Assembly (NCBI GenBank): GCA_025449795.1
Contig: JANWIQ010000011.1
Span: forward strand, 1-15,515
Length of the DNA: 15,515 bases
Direction: 5' to 3'
Source: Minisyncoccota bacterium
GTDB taxonomy: Bacteria; Patescibacteriota; Microgenomatia; Levybacterales; UBA12049
Both the position numbers and the translations under genes were made by a program. Under the pieces are notes generated by a model. That model was not told where the DNA came from and made no database searches. It worked only from the letters and a program-made list of their open reading frames with translations. Positions 6,284 through 13,883 of this stretch are shown in pieces. Every line of letters starts with the position of its first letter. Positions within the stretch are counted from its first letter, which is position 1.

Positions 6284-6345
6284 AAACTTAAAACGTAGAA
6301 CGTAAAAATGCTTTAAGTTTTAGATTTTATATTTTACATTTATCT
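6283..6345. repeat. Heptamer array with inverted half (tatD-GT2 gap)
   Basis: Four 7-base units, AAAACTT (6283-6289), AAAACGT (6290-6296), AGAACGT (6297-6303), AAAAATG (6304-6310), are followed in the same register by five inverted units: CTTTAAG (6311-6317), TTTTAGA (6318-6324), TTTTATA (6325-6331), TTTTACA (6332-6338), TTTATCT (6339-6345). The array fills the whole gap between the tatD stop and the next ATG. A TACATT (6335-6340), 7 bases before the ATG at 6348, could serve as a -10 box. Confidence 0.7.
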
Positions 6346-6347
6346 AT

Positions 6348-7844
6348 ATGCCTACAAAGTTTTTCCAACATATATTTTCAACCTACCCCGTCAAAACAAG
6401 AAGGCTTCTCGAACTCATGCCAGGCATTATTTCCTGGAGTCTTATTCTTTTTCCTATTTGGGGATCATACCTTGTCCCCACCCTTCTTGCCTATTTTATT
6501 CTCTTTTTTGATGTGTATTGGTTTTATAAATCGATTTCTCTTGCAGTCTTTTCCTTTATTGGCACAAATAAAATAAAAGAAGCAGAAAGAAAAGATTGGC
6601 TTAAAAAAGCACAAGAACGAAAAGATTTTTCGAAAGTGACGCATGTTATTGTTATCCCAAATTATAAAGAAAAGGGAGAAAAACTCCATGAAACACTTGC
6701 AACACTTGCCCACCAAACATTTCCCCATAAAAGGCTTTTTATTATCCTCGCTATGGAACTACGGGAAAAAGAAGCCAAAGAAAAGGCAGCACAATTAGTA
6801 CAAGAGTTTGGTAAAACCTTTGGTGCGGTTATTCCAACTTTTCATCCAGATATCACCGGTGAAGTAAAAGGAAAATCATCCAATGAGTCCTTTGGCGCAA
6901 AAATAGCATATGAGAAACTAATAAAGACTACTATCATTGACCTCGACTTTGCAACCATCTCCAGTGTAGATGCTGATTCTATTTTTGACCCACAATACTT
7001 CTCTTATCTCTCCTATGCGTTTCTTATGGATACCAATCGATATCATAAATTTTGGCAATCAGCTAATGTGACCTACAATAACTTTTGGCAAGTCCCTGCG
7101 GCAGTACGGGTTACCTCTTTTTTTGGGAGCTTATGGCGTACTGCCCTTTTAGTCCAAAAGGATAGACTGGTCTCCAATTCTACCTATTCACTTTCTTTCC
7201 GCATGCTTTTTGATATAGGATTTTGGGATACCGATGTTATCCCTGAAGATTATCGCATCTTCTTCAAAGCATTCTTTGCACTAAAAGGAAAAGTATGGGT
7301 AGACCCAATTTTTCTAAAAACCTCTATGGATAATCCTCATTCTGTAAAATATTTTCATAGCCTTCGTAATACCTACGACCAACAACGCAGATGGTCATGG
7401 GGCGTCTCTGATGATCCGCTTTTTATTAAATGGTGGTTTACCGTACCAGATGTGCCATTTTTTAGAAAAACACTTCTTTTGTATCATGTACTTTTGGACC
7501 ATTTTCTCTGGCCAGTCAATTGGTTTATTATTACCGTTGCAGCAAATATTATTCCCTTTATCAATCCCGTTTTTTCGCGGACAACCCTGGGGTATCGAAT
7601 GCCCCAACTCGCAGGAAGTATTTTGACTCTTTGTCTTTTTTCCACATTAGTGATGATTGTGATAGATTTTCGCAATCGCCCACATGCCAAGAATGTATCC
7701 AAGCTAAAACAATTTTTATTTCCATTGGAATTTGTCCTCTTGCCTATTGCCGGATTTTTTCTGGCAACACTTCCTGCAATTATTTCCCATACCCAGCTCA
7801 TGTTGGGAAAAAGGATAGAATACAAGGTGACAGAGAAAGTATAA
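6348..7844 (+). CDS. Membrane-bound family 2 glycosyltransferase (processive-type motifs)
   Basis: 498 residues. N-terminal membrane segments (about 27-70) are followed by a cytosolic GT-A domain and then further membrane segments (about 374-407, 420-440, 455-485). Catalytic signature: VIPNYKE (102-108, nucleotide-sugar binding), SSVDADS with the DxD at 208-210 (metal and UDP-sugar), PED at 299-301 (acidic catalytic base), and QQRRW at 345-349. This D,D,D,QxxRW set is that of cellulose/hyaluronan synthase-type enzymes, so it probably uses a nucleotide sugar at the inner face to build or extend a surface glycan. The substrate cannot be read from the sequence. It heads a run of five plus-strand envelope genes. 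The gaps on both sides are filled by short-unit palindromic arrays. The start is chosen at the only ATG following the array; no Shine-Dalgarno sequence is present. Confidence 0.88.
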   Translation: MPTKFFQHIFSTYPVKTRRLLELMPGIISWSLILFPIWGSYLVPTLLAYFILFFDVYWFYKSISLAVFSFIGTNKIKEAERKDWLKKAQERKDFSKVTHVIVIPNYKEKGEKLHETLATLAHQTFPHKRLFIILAMELREKEAKEKAAQLVQEFGKTFGAVIPTFHPDITGEVKGKSSNESFGAKIAYEKLIKTTIIDLDFATISSVDADSIFDPQYFSYLSYAFLMDTNRYHKFWQSANVTYNNFWQVPAAVRVTSFFGSLWRTALLVQKDRLVSNSTYSLSFRMLFDIGFWDTDVIPEDYRIFFKAFFALKGKVWVDPIFLKTSMDNPHSVKYFHSLRNTYDQQRRWSWGVSDDPLFIKWWFTVPDVPFFRKTLLLYHVLLDHFLWPVNWFIITVAANIIPFINPVFSRTTLGYRMPQLAGSILTLCLFSTLVMIVIDFRNRPHAKNVSKLKQFLFPLEFVLLPIAGFFLATLPAIISHTQLMLGKRIEYKVTEKV

Positions 7845-7849
7845 TGAAT

Positions 7850-7913
7850 ATTGTTACATTGTTAAATTGCTAAATTGTTAATAACCATGTAACAATATAA
7901 CCATATAACAATT
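7850..7913. repeat. Perfectly phased octamer array, four forward and four inverted units
   Basis: 64 bases divide without remainder into eight octamers. Forward: ATTGTTAC (7850-7857), ATTGTTAA (7858-7865), ATTGCTAA (7866-7873), ATTGTTAA (7874-7881). Inverted: TAACCATG (7882-7889), TAACAATA (7890-7897), TAACCATA (7898-7905), TAACAATT (7906-7913). The second half is an imperfect reverse complement of the first, so the whole array can fold into a ~30-bp hairpin. It begins 5 bases after the GT2 stop and ends 6 bases before the next ATG. Confidence 0.85.
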
Positions 7914-7919
7914 CTTACC

Positions 7920-9410
7920 ATGAAATTTCTTACAAGAATCGAAAAAAGCAAAGAATTTTGGTTTCTGTTAGTTACGACTGTCATTTTTTTCCTTCTTCGG
8001 CTTCCATCTCTTTTTGAGCCCTATTGGTATGGGGATGAGGGAATATATGAAGTCATAGGATTTGCCCTGCGACATGGCAGACTTCTGTATAGTGACATTT
8101 GGGACAACAAACCACCGGTCCTGTATCTTATTTATGCTCTTTTTAGTGGAGACCAAATGGCAGCAAAATTCCTATCCCTTCTTGCAGGAATTTTTGCCAC
8201 ATGGGCTATCTTTTTTCTCAGTAAAAAACTCTTTCAACAGTTTCTTCCAAGTGCCATTACAACTAGTGTCTTTGCATTTCTCTTTGCTATTCCGCTTATT
8301 GAAGGCAATATTGCTAACGCAGAAAATTTCATGCTCCTTCCCAATATCCTTGCCGGCCTTCTTGTTTGGAAAGCTGTTAAACAAAATCATAAAGAAAGTT
8401 CTATTTTCAATCTTCCATCTTCGATCCTCTATCTTCTCCTGGCCGGTTTGCTCCTCGGCATTTCTTTTCTCACAAAAGTTGTTGCAATGTTTGATCTTAG
8501 CGCTTTTGCTGTATTTATTTTTATACTGGCACTTGATTCATTTTCCCTGCAACATGTTTTTACTTCTATAAAAAGAGTTATTCCTCTTGTTGTTGGTTTT
8601 CTTATTCCAATTTTTATCTGTGCTGGATTTTTTATCATTCATCATACATTTAGTATATTTATTCATGCAACACTTTTTAGTAATGTTGGGTATGTAAACT
8701 ATGGAAATCAATTTCTTATTCCTCAGGGATTTCTTATTCTCAAAACACTGCTCGTTGGCATAGTTGTACTCTTTTTCTTACTCTGGCGAAAAAGGGTAAC
8801 AAAGGAAACGCTTTTCATTTTCCTATGGATAGCATTTTCTTTGTACGCGGCACTTTTTTCTGGACGGCCTTACACACATTATGCACTCGTTCTGCTTCCA
8901 GGCGTGACACTTTGTATTGGACTTCTTGTCACTCATCAAAGACTTCGAATACTGTATGGAACAATACTTTTTTTCTTAGTAATTTTTGTATTGCGCTCAT
9001 TTACTTTCTATGCTCACCCTTTAGGATACTATGAAAATTTCTTGGGATATGTACTGGATGGAAAATCAGAAGTAGCATACCAATCTTTTTTTGATCCGAT
9101 TGTTCCACGAGATTATGCACTCGCCCAATTTATAAATTTGAGTAATAAAAAAAATGCGGGCGTTTTGGTATGGGGAAATAGCGGACAAATTTATAAGCTC
9201 ACGAATACACTCCCTGCAGGCCGGTTTATTGTCGCCTATCATATGACCATGACTCCTAAAAATATACAGGAAGCAAAAATGACCTTCCTACAACATCCGC
9301 CACACTTTATTATTGCGCTGCCCAATCAAGACACAATTCCTTTTCCACTGTCAGGCTATCAAGAACGAATTATTATTGATAGCGCACTTGTATATGAACA
9401 CGTCCTTTAA
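7920..9410 (+). CDS. GT39/ArnT-like multi-pass membrane glycosyltransferase (GT-C fold)
   Basis: 496 residues with about 10-12 hydrophobic helices. The first helix is about 13-30. The acidic loop after it, YWYGDEGIYEV (35-45), followed by LLYSDIWDNKPPVLY (55-69), is the typical signature of ArnT/PMT-like enzymes, in which Asp/Glu of the first outer loop act in catalysis. These enzymes transfer a sugar from a polyprenyl-phosphate donor to a lipid or protein on the outer face of the membrane. The C-terminal ~130 residues form a soluble domain (VPRDYALAQFINLSNKKNAGVLVWGN onward). The acceptor is unknown. The 3' end overlaps the next gene by 17 bases, so translation is probably coupled. The WecA-like and UbiA-like genes downstream could supply its lipid-linked donors (inference). 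Confidence 0.85.
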   Translation: MKFLTRIEKSKEFWFLLVTTVIFFLLRLPSLFEPYWYGDEGIYEVIGFALRHGRLLYSDIWDNKPPVLYLIYALFSGDQMAAKFLSLLAGIFATWAIFFLSKKLFQQFLPSAITTSVFAFLFAIPLIEGNIANAENFMLLPNILAGLLVWKAVKQNHKESSIFNLPSSILYLLLAGLLLGISFLTKVVAMFDLSAFAVFIFILALDSFSLQHVFTSIKRVIPLVVGFLIPIFICAGFFIIHHTFSIFIHATLFSNVGYVNYGNQFLIPQGFLILKTLLVGIVVLFFLLWRKRVTKETLFIFLWIAFSLYAALFSGRPYTHYALVLLPGVTLCIGLLVTHQRLRILYGTILFFLVIFVLRSFTFYAHPLGYYENFLGYVLDGKSEVAYQSFFDPIVPRDYALAQFINLSNKKNAGVLVWGNSGQIYKLTNTLPAGRFIVAYHMTMTPKNIQEAKMTFLQHPPHFIIALPNQDTIPFPLSGYQERIIIDSALVYEHVL

Positions 9411-9747
9411 AATACTTTTTTCAGATAGAGTTATTTTTGTGAGTCTTGTGCTGAGTGCTTTTCTCTACGTTGGTAGTATTGCTTTTGTTCTCTTTTTTTA
9501 TCGCAGTTTACCTCCCTTTCTTCCTTTGTATAATAAGTTAGCGTGGGGATATGCAAGACTAGGCCCAACGTATGAAATCGCAATTCCTATTGGCATCCCA
9601 ATCCTTCTTTCTGGCGTTAATATTTTTCTTGAAAAATATACTTATGCCCGTACACCCTTACTTGCAAGACTCCTTTCTCTTGTGTCATTGCTACTTGCAC
9701 TATTTACCTGTATTTTTATTGTAAAATTGGTACTTATTATTGTATAA
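9394..9747 (+). CDS. Small membrane protein of unknown function
   Basis: 117 residues from the ATG at 9394; a longer reading from 9313 would overlap the upstream gene heavily and is not preferred. Three hydrophobic segments are visible (about 12-34, 60-78, 88-115). Between the first two lies a short polar stretch with PPFLPLYNKLAWGYARLGPTY, a pattern I recall in small membrane proteins of uncultured bacteria without an assigned role. It overlaps the preceding glycosyltransferase by 17 bases, and only one base separates its stop from the next ATG. It is therefore almost certainly co-translated with the envelope genes and may be an accessory subunit. Confidence 0.7.
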   Translation: MNTSFKILFSDRVIFVSLVLSAFLYVGSIAFVLFFYRSLPPFLPLYNKLAWGYARLGPTYEIAIPIGIPILLSGVNIFLEKYTYARTPLLARLLSLVSLLLALFTCIFIVKLVLIIV

Positions 9748-9748
9748 C

Positions 9749-10825
9749 ATGATACTCTTCTTGCCATTTTTTGTTGCCTTACTATCGACCGCAATCTGTA
9801 CCCCCCTTATTATTGTCCTTATGAAAAAAGCTCGCATTGTGGATGACCCCCAAACCCACAAACATCCAGCACTCATTCACACCAAGCCCATCCCTCGGGG
9901 TGGGGGAATAGCACTTTTCATCGGTACATGGATTGCTGCATTTATTTTTTTACATGTAAGCAAACTTCTCATAGGGATGTTTGCCGCGTCCCTTATTGCA
10001 GTGATTATCGGCACAATAGATGATAAATACGATATCTCCCGATATTTCCGTTTTTTTATGAATTTTGTCTGCGCAGCAATCGTGGTAGGAAGCGGCGTTG
10101 GCGTGGCATTTGTTACCAATCCCTTTGGGGGCATACTCCACTTAGATACGATTCGCTGGACATTTTTCCTTTTTGGAAATTACCACACCATTTTTGTTTT
10201 ATCGGATCTTTTTGCTCTTTTGTGGATCGTGTGGGTGATGAATATGCTTAACTGGAGCAAGGGAGTTGACGGACAAATGCCAGGGGTAGTTGCGATATCC
10301 GCGCTGGTGATTGGCCTTCTTAGTCTTCGCTTTTCTCTTTCCGATCCATTTACCCTTATTAATGCAAATCTTTCTTTTGCTCTTGCGGGGGCTTCGGTAG
10401 GATTTTTGGTGTATAATTTTTATCCTGCGAAAATATTTCCCGGGTATGGTGCGACAACAATTTACCTGCTTTTGGCAACGCTTTCAATTATGTCTACCTC
10501 CAAACTTGCAACCGCAGTACTTGTTATGGGAGTTCCGATGGTTGATGGTATTTTCACGGTTATCCGGAGAATTCTTACCGGAAAATCTCCCTTCTGGATG
10601 GATAACAAACACCTCCATCATTTACTCTTACGGCTTGGGTATGGCCAACGAAGTATTGCATTGTTTTACTGGATAGTATCTGCTATATTGGGCACAGGAG
10701 CACTCACGCTAGATAGCCGTGGAAAAGTATTTGCAATATTGATGCTTATCTTACTTGCTGGAGGAGGCATACTCTTTTTGCAAATAATACTTCGTGATGA
10801 AAAACATACTACTCAAAACAATTAA
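9749..10825 (+). CDS. WecA/MraY-type polyprenyl-phosphate phosphoglycosyltransferase, variant active site
   Basis: 358 residues, about 10 membrane helices. Members transfer a sugar-1-phosphate from a UDP-sugar to undecaprenyl phosphate at the inner face, starting synthesis of a surface polymer. Motifs: PRGGGIA (49-55), the catalytic Asp pair GTIDDKYDI (88-96), NMLNWSKGVDG (165-175), and DNKHLHHLLLRLGYG (285-299), the HxHxxLxxxG-type cytosolic loop. In the third motif most family members read NxxNxxDGxDG; here lysine (171) replaces the first of the two aspartates, while D174 remains. WecA-type function is favoured over MraY by the His-rich loop and the context with glycosyltransferases. A TTG nine bases upstream would be an alternative start. 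Translation is likely coupled to the gene before it, and the 3' end overlaps the UbiA gene. Confidence 0.87.
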   Translation: MILFLPFFVALLSTAICTPLIIVLMKKARIVDDPQTHKHPALIHTKPIPRGGGIALFIGTWIAAFIFLHVSKLLIGMFAASLIAVIIGTIDDKYDISRYFRFFMNFVCAAIVVGSGVGVAFVTNPFGGILHLDTIRWTFFLFGNYHTIFVLSDLFALLWIVWVMNMLNWSKGVDGQMPGVVAISALVIGLLSLRFSLSDPFTLINANLSFALAGASVGFLVYNFYPAKIFPGYGATTIYLLLATLSIMSTSKLATAVLVMGVPMVDGIFTVIRRILTGKSPFWMDNKHLHHLLLRLGYGQRSIALFYWIVSAILGTGALTLDSRGKVFAILMLILLAGGGILFLQIILRDEKHTTQNN

Positions 10826-11741
10826 ATTGCTCCGTCCAAAACAATGGATAAAAAATTTTGCTGTCTTCGCGGCAATTTTATTTACCGGTGAATTGTTTGA
10901 TATTCCAATACTTTTTACGGTTATTCTTGTCTTTATTGTCTTTTGTGCGCTTTCTTCAGGAATGTATATTATCAATGACATTTTTGACATTGATAAAGAT
11001 AGAATGCATCCATTTAAAAAATTTCGTCCTCTTGCCCATGGAGATTTATCCGTACTCTTTGCGCTGGCAATTTGCATTTTCCTTATTGGATTTTCTTTGG
11101 CACTGAGTCTTTTTGTCTCGCCGTCATTTTTTATTTTGTGTCTCGTCTATATGGGTCTCCAACTTTCTTACTCTGTATTTTTCAAACACATTGCTGTGTT
11201 GGATATTTTAGCGCTTGCTTCTGCTTATATTCTTCGGGTCTATGCAGGAGAAGTGGCGAGTACCTTTCATATTTCTGTGTGGCTTGTCCTTACGACGGTT
11301 GCGCTTTCACTTTTTATCGCAATAGGAAAAAGGAGGTCCGAGCTTACCCTTATCTCCCATTTCCCTACAGGAGATATTGAAGCAACACGAAAAACTCTTT
11401 CCCATTATTCCGAAAGGCTTTTAGATGTCTATGCATCTATTTTTGCAACAGCAGCATTTATTTTTTATTCGCTTTTTACTTTTTTGGAAAATCCAACAGG
11501 AATCAAAATTTCATTTAGTATTTTACTCCCTGACTTTCTTCCGTCTACTTTTCAAAGAAAATGGCTTATGATCACGATTATTCCAGTGGTCTATATTCTT
11601 ATGCGGTATCTGCAGGATATTTATGAAAAACATGAAGGAGAAAGTCCTGAAAAAGTATTGCTTTCTGATTCTCCACTTCTTTTTGCAGTTATTCTCTGGG
11701 CACTCCTTTGTATATTTGTCATCTATGTTATCGGGAGTTAG
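10797..11741 (+). CDS. UbiA-superfamily prenyltransferase, probable polyprenyl-phosphate phosphoribosyltransferase
   Basis: 314 residues, about 8-9 membrane helices. The opening RPKQWIKNFAVFAAILFTG (13-31) and the motifs NDIFDIDKDRMHPFKKFRP (60-78) and YSVFFKHIAVLDILALASAYILR (125-147), with GKRRSEL (177-183), match the decaprenyl-phosphate phosphoribosyltransferase branch (mycobacterial Rv3806c type) rather than ubiquinone or menaquinone branches. That enzyme joins PRPP to a polyprenyl phosphate at the inner face, the first step to lipid-linked ribose or arabinose. Specificity is inferred from motif likeness only. A GTG directly before the ATG is an equally possible start. It overlaps the WecA-like gene by 29 bases and ends convergently with the PEGA gene, sharing bases of the two stop codons. 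Confidence 0.82.
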   Translation: MKNILLKTIKLLRPKQWIKNFAVFAAILFTGELFDIPILFTVILVFIVFCALSSGMYIINDIFDIDKDRMHPFKKFRPLAHGDLSVLFALAICIFLIGFSLALSLFVSPSFFILCLVYMGLQLSYSVFFKHIAVLDILALASAYILRVYAGEVASTFHISVWLVLTTVALSLFIAIGKRRSELTLISHFPTGDIEATRKTLSHYSERLLDVYASIFATAAFIFYSLFTFLENPTGIKISFSILLPDFLPSTFQRKWLMITIIPVVYILMRYLQDIYEKHEGESPEKVLLSDSPLLFAVILWALLCIFVIYVIGS

Positions 11742-12580
11742 TTATGTACATAGGTACTACTTACCCATCCCTCTTGTCCATTCGCTAATTTTATTTCCGT
11801 CCAGCCATCTTGCGTGGTAACAAGAGGATATTTGTCTCCCGGCTTTACCTCTGCAATTTCTGTACCACCCAGAGATGGATCTTTACGAACCCGAAGAAAT
11901 CCTGTGGGAGTGGAAAGGATCGTGACTTGTACTACCTGCGCGGCAACGCTTTGGGCTGCAGAGGATGCACTAGAAAGTGCAGATGGATCAATCGCTAAGA
12001 ATGCAAGCACAGACAAAACAAATCCATTTACGACGTGAATTCTAATTGTTTTATCTTTATACCCTGCTTTTCTCAGTAGCACATCGTGGTCGGATTCAAC
12101 AATATGTGGCATCGTGAGCGGTGAAACACCGATGCTATTTCCGTCCAAACTTACCTGCACATCCGAAGGAAAACTATTTACTGAAAGTGATCCTGAGGTA
12201 GTATCTCCATTTTGTTGGGGCGAGAGAGAAATAACGCTGCCATCAGACGTTGCACCTTTCCCGAAAGTTCTATCCACTACAGTAAGTACTGATTTATTTA
12301 TCGTAATTTTTTGTTCAAAGGGAGTATTGGAAAAATTGGCATCTGTTGGGATAAGACGAATCGTGTAATCGCCTGTTGGCAAAAGGTTTTGCCCATCACA
12401 TTTACAAAGGGGTGTTTGACCAATAAATTTGTCATTTAAATAGACACTACTTTGTGGTACAGAGGTTACTTGTAATGCGCCTTTTCCACTGTCTTTTTGC
12501 GAGAGAATAAACGTAACAGTAAAAAAGACAATAATGCCAAGCAAGATGGGCACAACAAAAACAAAAAATATTTTTTTCAT
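11738..12580 (-). CDS. Membrane-anchored surface protein with two PEGA domains and an SH3b domain
   Basis: 280 residues from the ATG at 12580 (MKKIFFVFVVPILLG...), which gives a clean N-terminal membrane anchor (3-26) after a short basic start. A longer reading to 12763 would cross the promoter region and add an unhydrophobic leader, so it is rejected. The first PEGA-like domain (about 34-105) has ALQVTSVPQSSVYLNDKFIGQTPL. After a Ser/Gly/Asn-rich linker, a second follows (about 130-195) with GSLSVNSFPSDVQVSLDGNSIGVSPLT. A bacterial SH3 domain (217-280) has GFLRVRKDPSLGGTEIAEVKPGDKYPLV and EGWVSSTYV. SH3b domains commonly bind cell-wall glycans and PEGA domains occur in envelope proteins. A role in holding the cell surface is inferred. 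It is divergent from the MFS gene and convergent with the UbiA-like gene. Confidence 0.85.
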   Translation of the reverse strand: MKKIFFVFVVPILLGIIVFFTVTFILSQKDSGKGALQVTSVPQSSVYLNDKFIGQTPLCKCDGQNLLPTGDYTIRLIPTDANFSNTPFEQKITINKSVLTVVDRTFGKGATSDGSVISLSPQQNGDTTSGSLSVNSFPSDVQVSLDGNSIGVSPLTMPHIVESDHDVLLRKAGYKDKTIRIHVVNGFVLSVLAFLAIDPSALSSASSAAQSVAAQVVQVTILSTPTGFLRVRKDPSLGGTEIAEVKPGDKYPLVTTQDGWTEIKLANGQEGWVSSTYVHN

Positions 12581-12588
12581 GTAGTACG

Positions 12589-12613
12589 CTACGTCTCGTT
12601 TGCATAGACGTAG
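12589..12613. promoter_or_regulatory. Inverted repeat at the PEGA gene transcription start (operator candidate)
   Basis: CTACGTCT (12589-12596), 9-base spacer, AGACGTAG (12606-12613): perfect 8-bp arms. With the -10 box at 12623-12618 (minus strand) transcription would start near 12611, inside the repeat. The arrangement recalls CIRCE in spacing and position but the sequence is unrelated. It could equally be a 5' hairpin in the short leader. Confidence 0.55.
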
Positions 12614-12617
12614 TAAA

Positions 12618-12623
12618 ACTATA
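12618..12623 (-). promoter_or_regulatory. Extended -10 box of the PEGA gene
   Basis: The minus strand reads TGG-TATAGT, ending 37 bases before the ATG at 12580. No good -35 is seen at 17 bases; the region 12641-12646 would be used and coincides with the opposite promoter's -10 area. Confidence 0.5.
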
Positions 12624-12644
12624 CCACAAATAGGCTCACCATGG

Positions 12645-12650
12645 TACAAT
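12645..12650 (+). promoter_or_regulatory. Extended -10 box of the MFS gene
   Basis: The plus strand reads TGG-TACAAT, ending 9 bases before the ATG at 12660, giving a leader of at most a few bases. The -35 region near 12622-12627 is weak and overlaps the -10 box of the divergent PEGA gene. Confidence 0.5.
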
Positions 12651-12659
12651 AAATATCTT

Positions 12660-13883
12660 ATGCAATCCAGATTTTCTGCCTTAAAATACAAGGATTTTCG
12701 CCTGCTTTGGGCGGGACAATTTATTTCTCTGACGGGAAGCCAGATGCAGATTGTTGCACTCAATTGGCAGGTCTATATTCTCACACATTCCGCATTTGCC
12801 TTAGGACTTATTGGCATGATGCGTTTTTTGCCAATCATTTTTTTCTCCCTTCTTGCGGGAGCTTTTTCAGACAGATTTAATCGTAAAAAACTTAACATGG
12901 CGGTTCAACTGCTGATGGGTATCCTCTCACTTATCCTTGCAATTATTACGCTAAAAAATATCGCAACCATTCCCATGATTTATCTTATTACTGCACTTTC
13001 CGCTGCTGCTGCATCCTTTGATAGCCCATCCAGACAAGCGCTTATTCCCTCCCTTGTCGAAAAAGAAGATTTAGCCAATGCAATGAATCTCAATATTATT
13101 CTCTGGAATCTTACGACTGTCCTTGGTCCAGTAATAGCCGGTTTTGCCATTGCCAACTTGGGCGTGGGAAGTGTCTATTTGGTGAATGCAATTTCTTTTC
13201 TTGCATCCATTGCTGCACTCCTTGGCATGAGCGCATCTGGTGCCATTGTTGGGACACCCACAGCTATTTCTCTAACCTCCATTGTTGATGGATTTCGATT
13301 TGTTATGGGAAGGACGATGATTTGGTCTACCATGATTTTGGATTTTTTCAGTACACTTTTTGCTTCTGCAACAACGCTTATTCCTATTTTTGCAAAAGAT
13401 ATTTTGCAGGTTGGCCCCCAAGGGCTTGGGTTTTTATACGCTGCGCCTGCAGTGGGTGCAGTAGTCGCCGGACTATTTCTCACCCATTTTCACACGATTT
13501 CTCACCAAGGAAAAATTTTACTTATTTCGGTAATTTTTTATGCACTCGGGACAATTCTTTTTGGTTTTTCGCACATCTACATCCTTTCTCTTGTTGCACT
13601 TTTTATCGTTGGCGCAGGAGACAGTATTAGCTCTATTTTACGAAATACCATTCGGCAACTTACAACACCGGATACTATTCGCGGCCGCATGACAGCAGTC
13701 AATATGATTTTCTTTATGGGCGGGCCCCAGCTTGGTGAATTTGAAGCAGGTATGCTGGCAGCGGCGGTTGGTGCACCAATTTCGGTGGTACTTGGTGGAG
13801 TTGGTACCCTTACGGTAATCGCTGTCTTAGCACTTGCAATTCCACAACTGCGTACGTATCAAGGCAATGAAGTATTTGAATAA
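12660..13883 (+). CDS. Major facilitator superfamily exporter (EntS/MFS_3-like)
   Basis: 407 residues with 12 likely membrane helices, a cytoplasmic-membrane secondary transporter probably driven by proton exchange. The N-terminus MQSRFSALKYKDFRLLWAGQFISLTGSQMQ is typical of the EntS-like branch. Motif A between helices 2 and 3 is GAFSDRFNRKK, and a similar RGRMTAVNMI occurs in the second half. FDSPSRQALIPSLVEKEDLANAMNLN is another block characteristic of these drug or siderophore exporters. The substrate cannot be told. The start at 12660 is chosen because family similarity begins there and a -10 box ends 9 bases upstream; an upstream ATG at 12600 would add 20 unrelated residues. It ends exactly where the convergent J-domain gene ends. 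Confidence 0.9.
   Translation: MQSRFSALKYKDFRLLWAGQFISLTGSQMQIVALNWQVYILTHSAFALGLIGMMRFLPIIFFSLLAGAFSDRFNRKKLNMAVQLLMGILSLILAIITLKNIATIPMIYLITALSAAAASFDSPSRQALIPSLVEKEDLANAMNLNIILWNLTTVLGPVIAGFAIANLGVGSVYLVNAISFLASIAALLGMSASGAIVGTPTAISLTSIVDGFRFVMGRTMIWSTMILDFFSTLFASATTLIPIFAKDILQVGPQGLGFLYAAPAVGAVVAGLFLTHFHTISHQGKILLISVIFYALGTILFGFSHIYILSLVALFIVGAGDSISSILRNTIRQLTTPDTIRGRMTAVNMIFFMGGPQLGEFEAGMLAAAVGAPISVVLGGVGTLTVIAVLALAIPQLRTYQGNEVFE

Noticed and set aside
7850..7913. CRISPR array
   Set aside because: The units are only 7-8 bases, contiguous, without spacers, and switch strand; no cas genes are present.
12581..12763. Longer N-terminus for the PEGA/SH3b protein
   Set aside because: It would run through the promoter region and the divergent MFS start, and put a polar leader before an obvious membrane anchor that begins at the ATG 12580.
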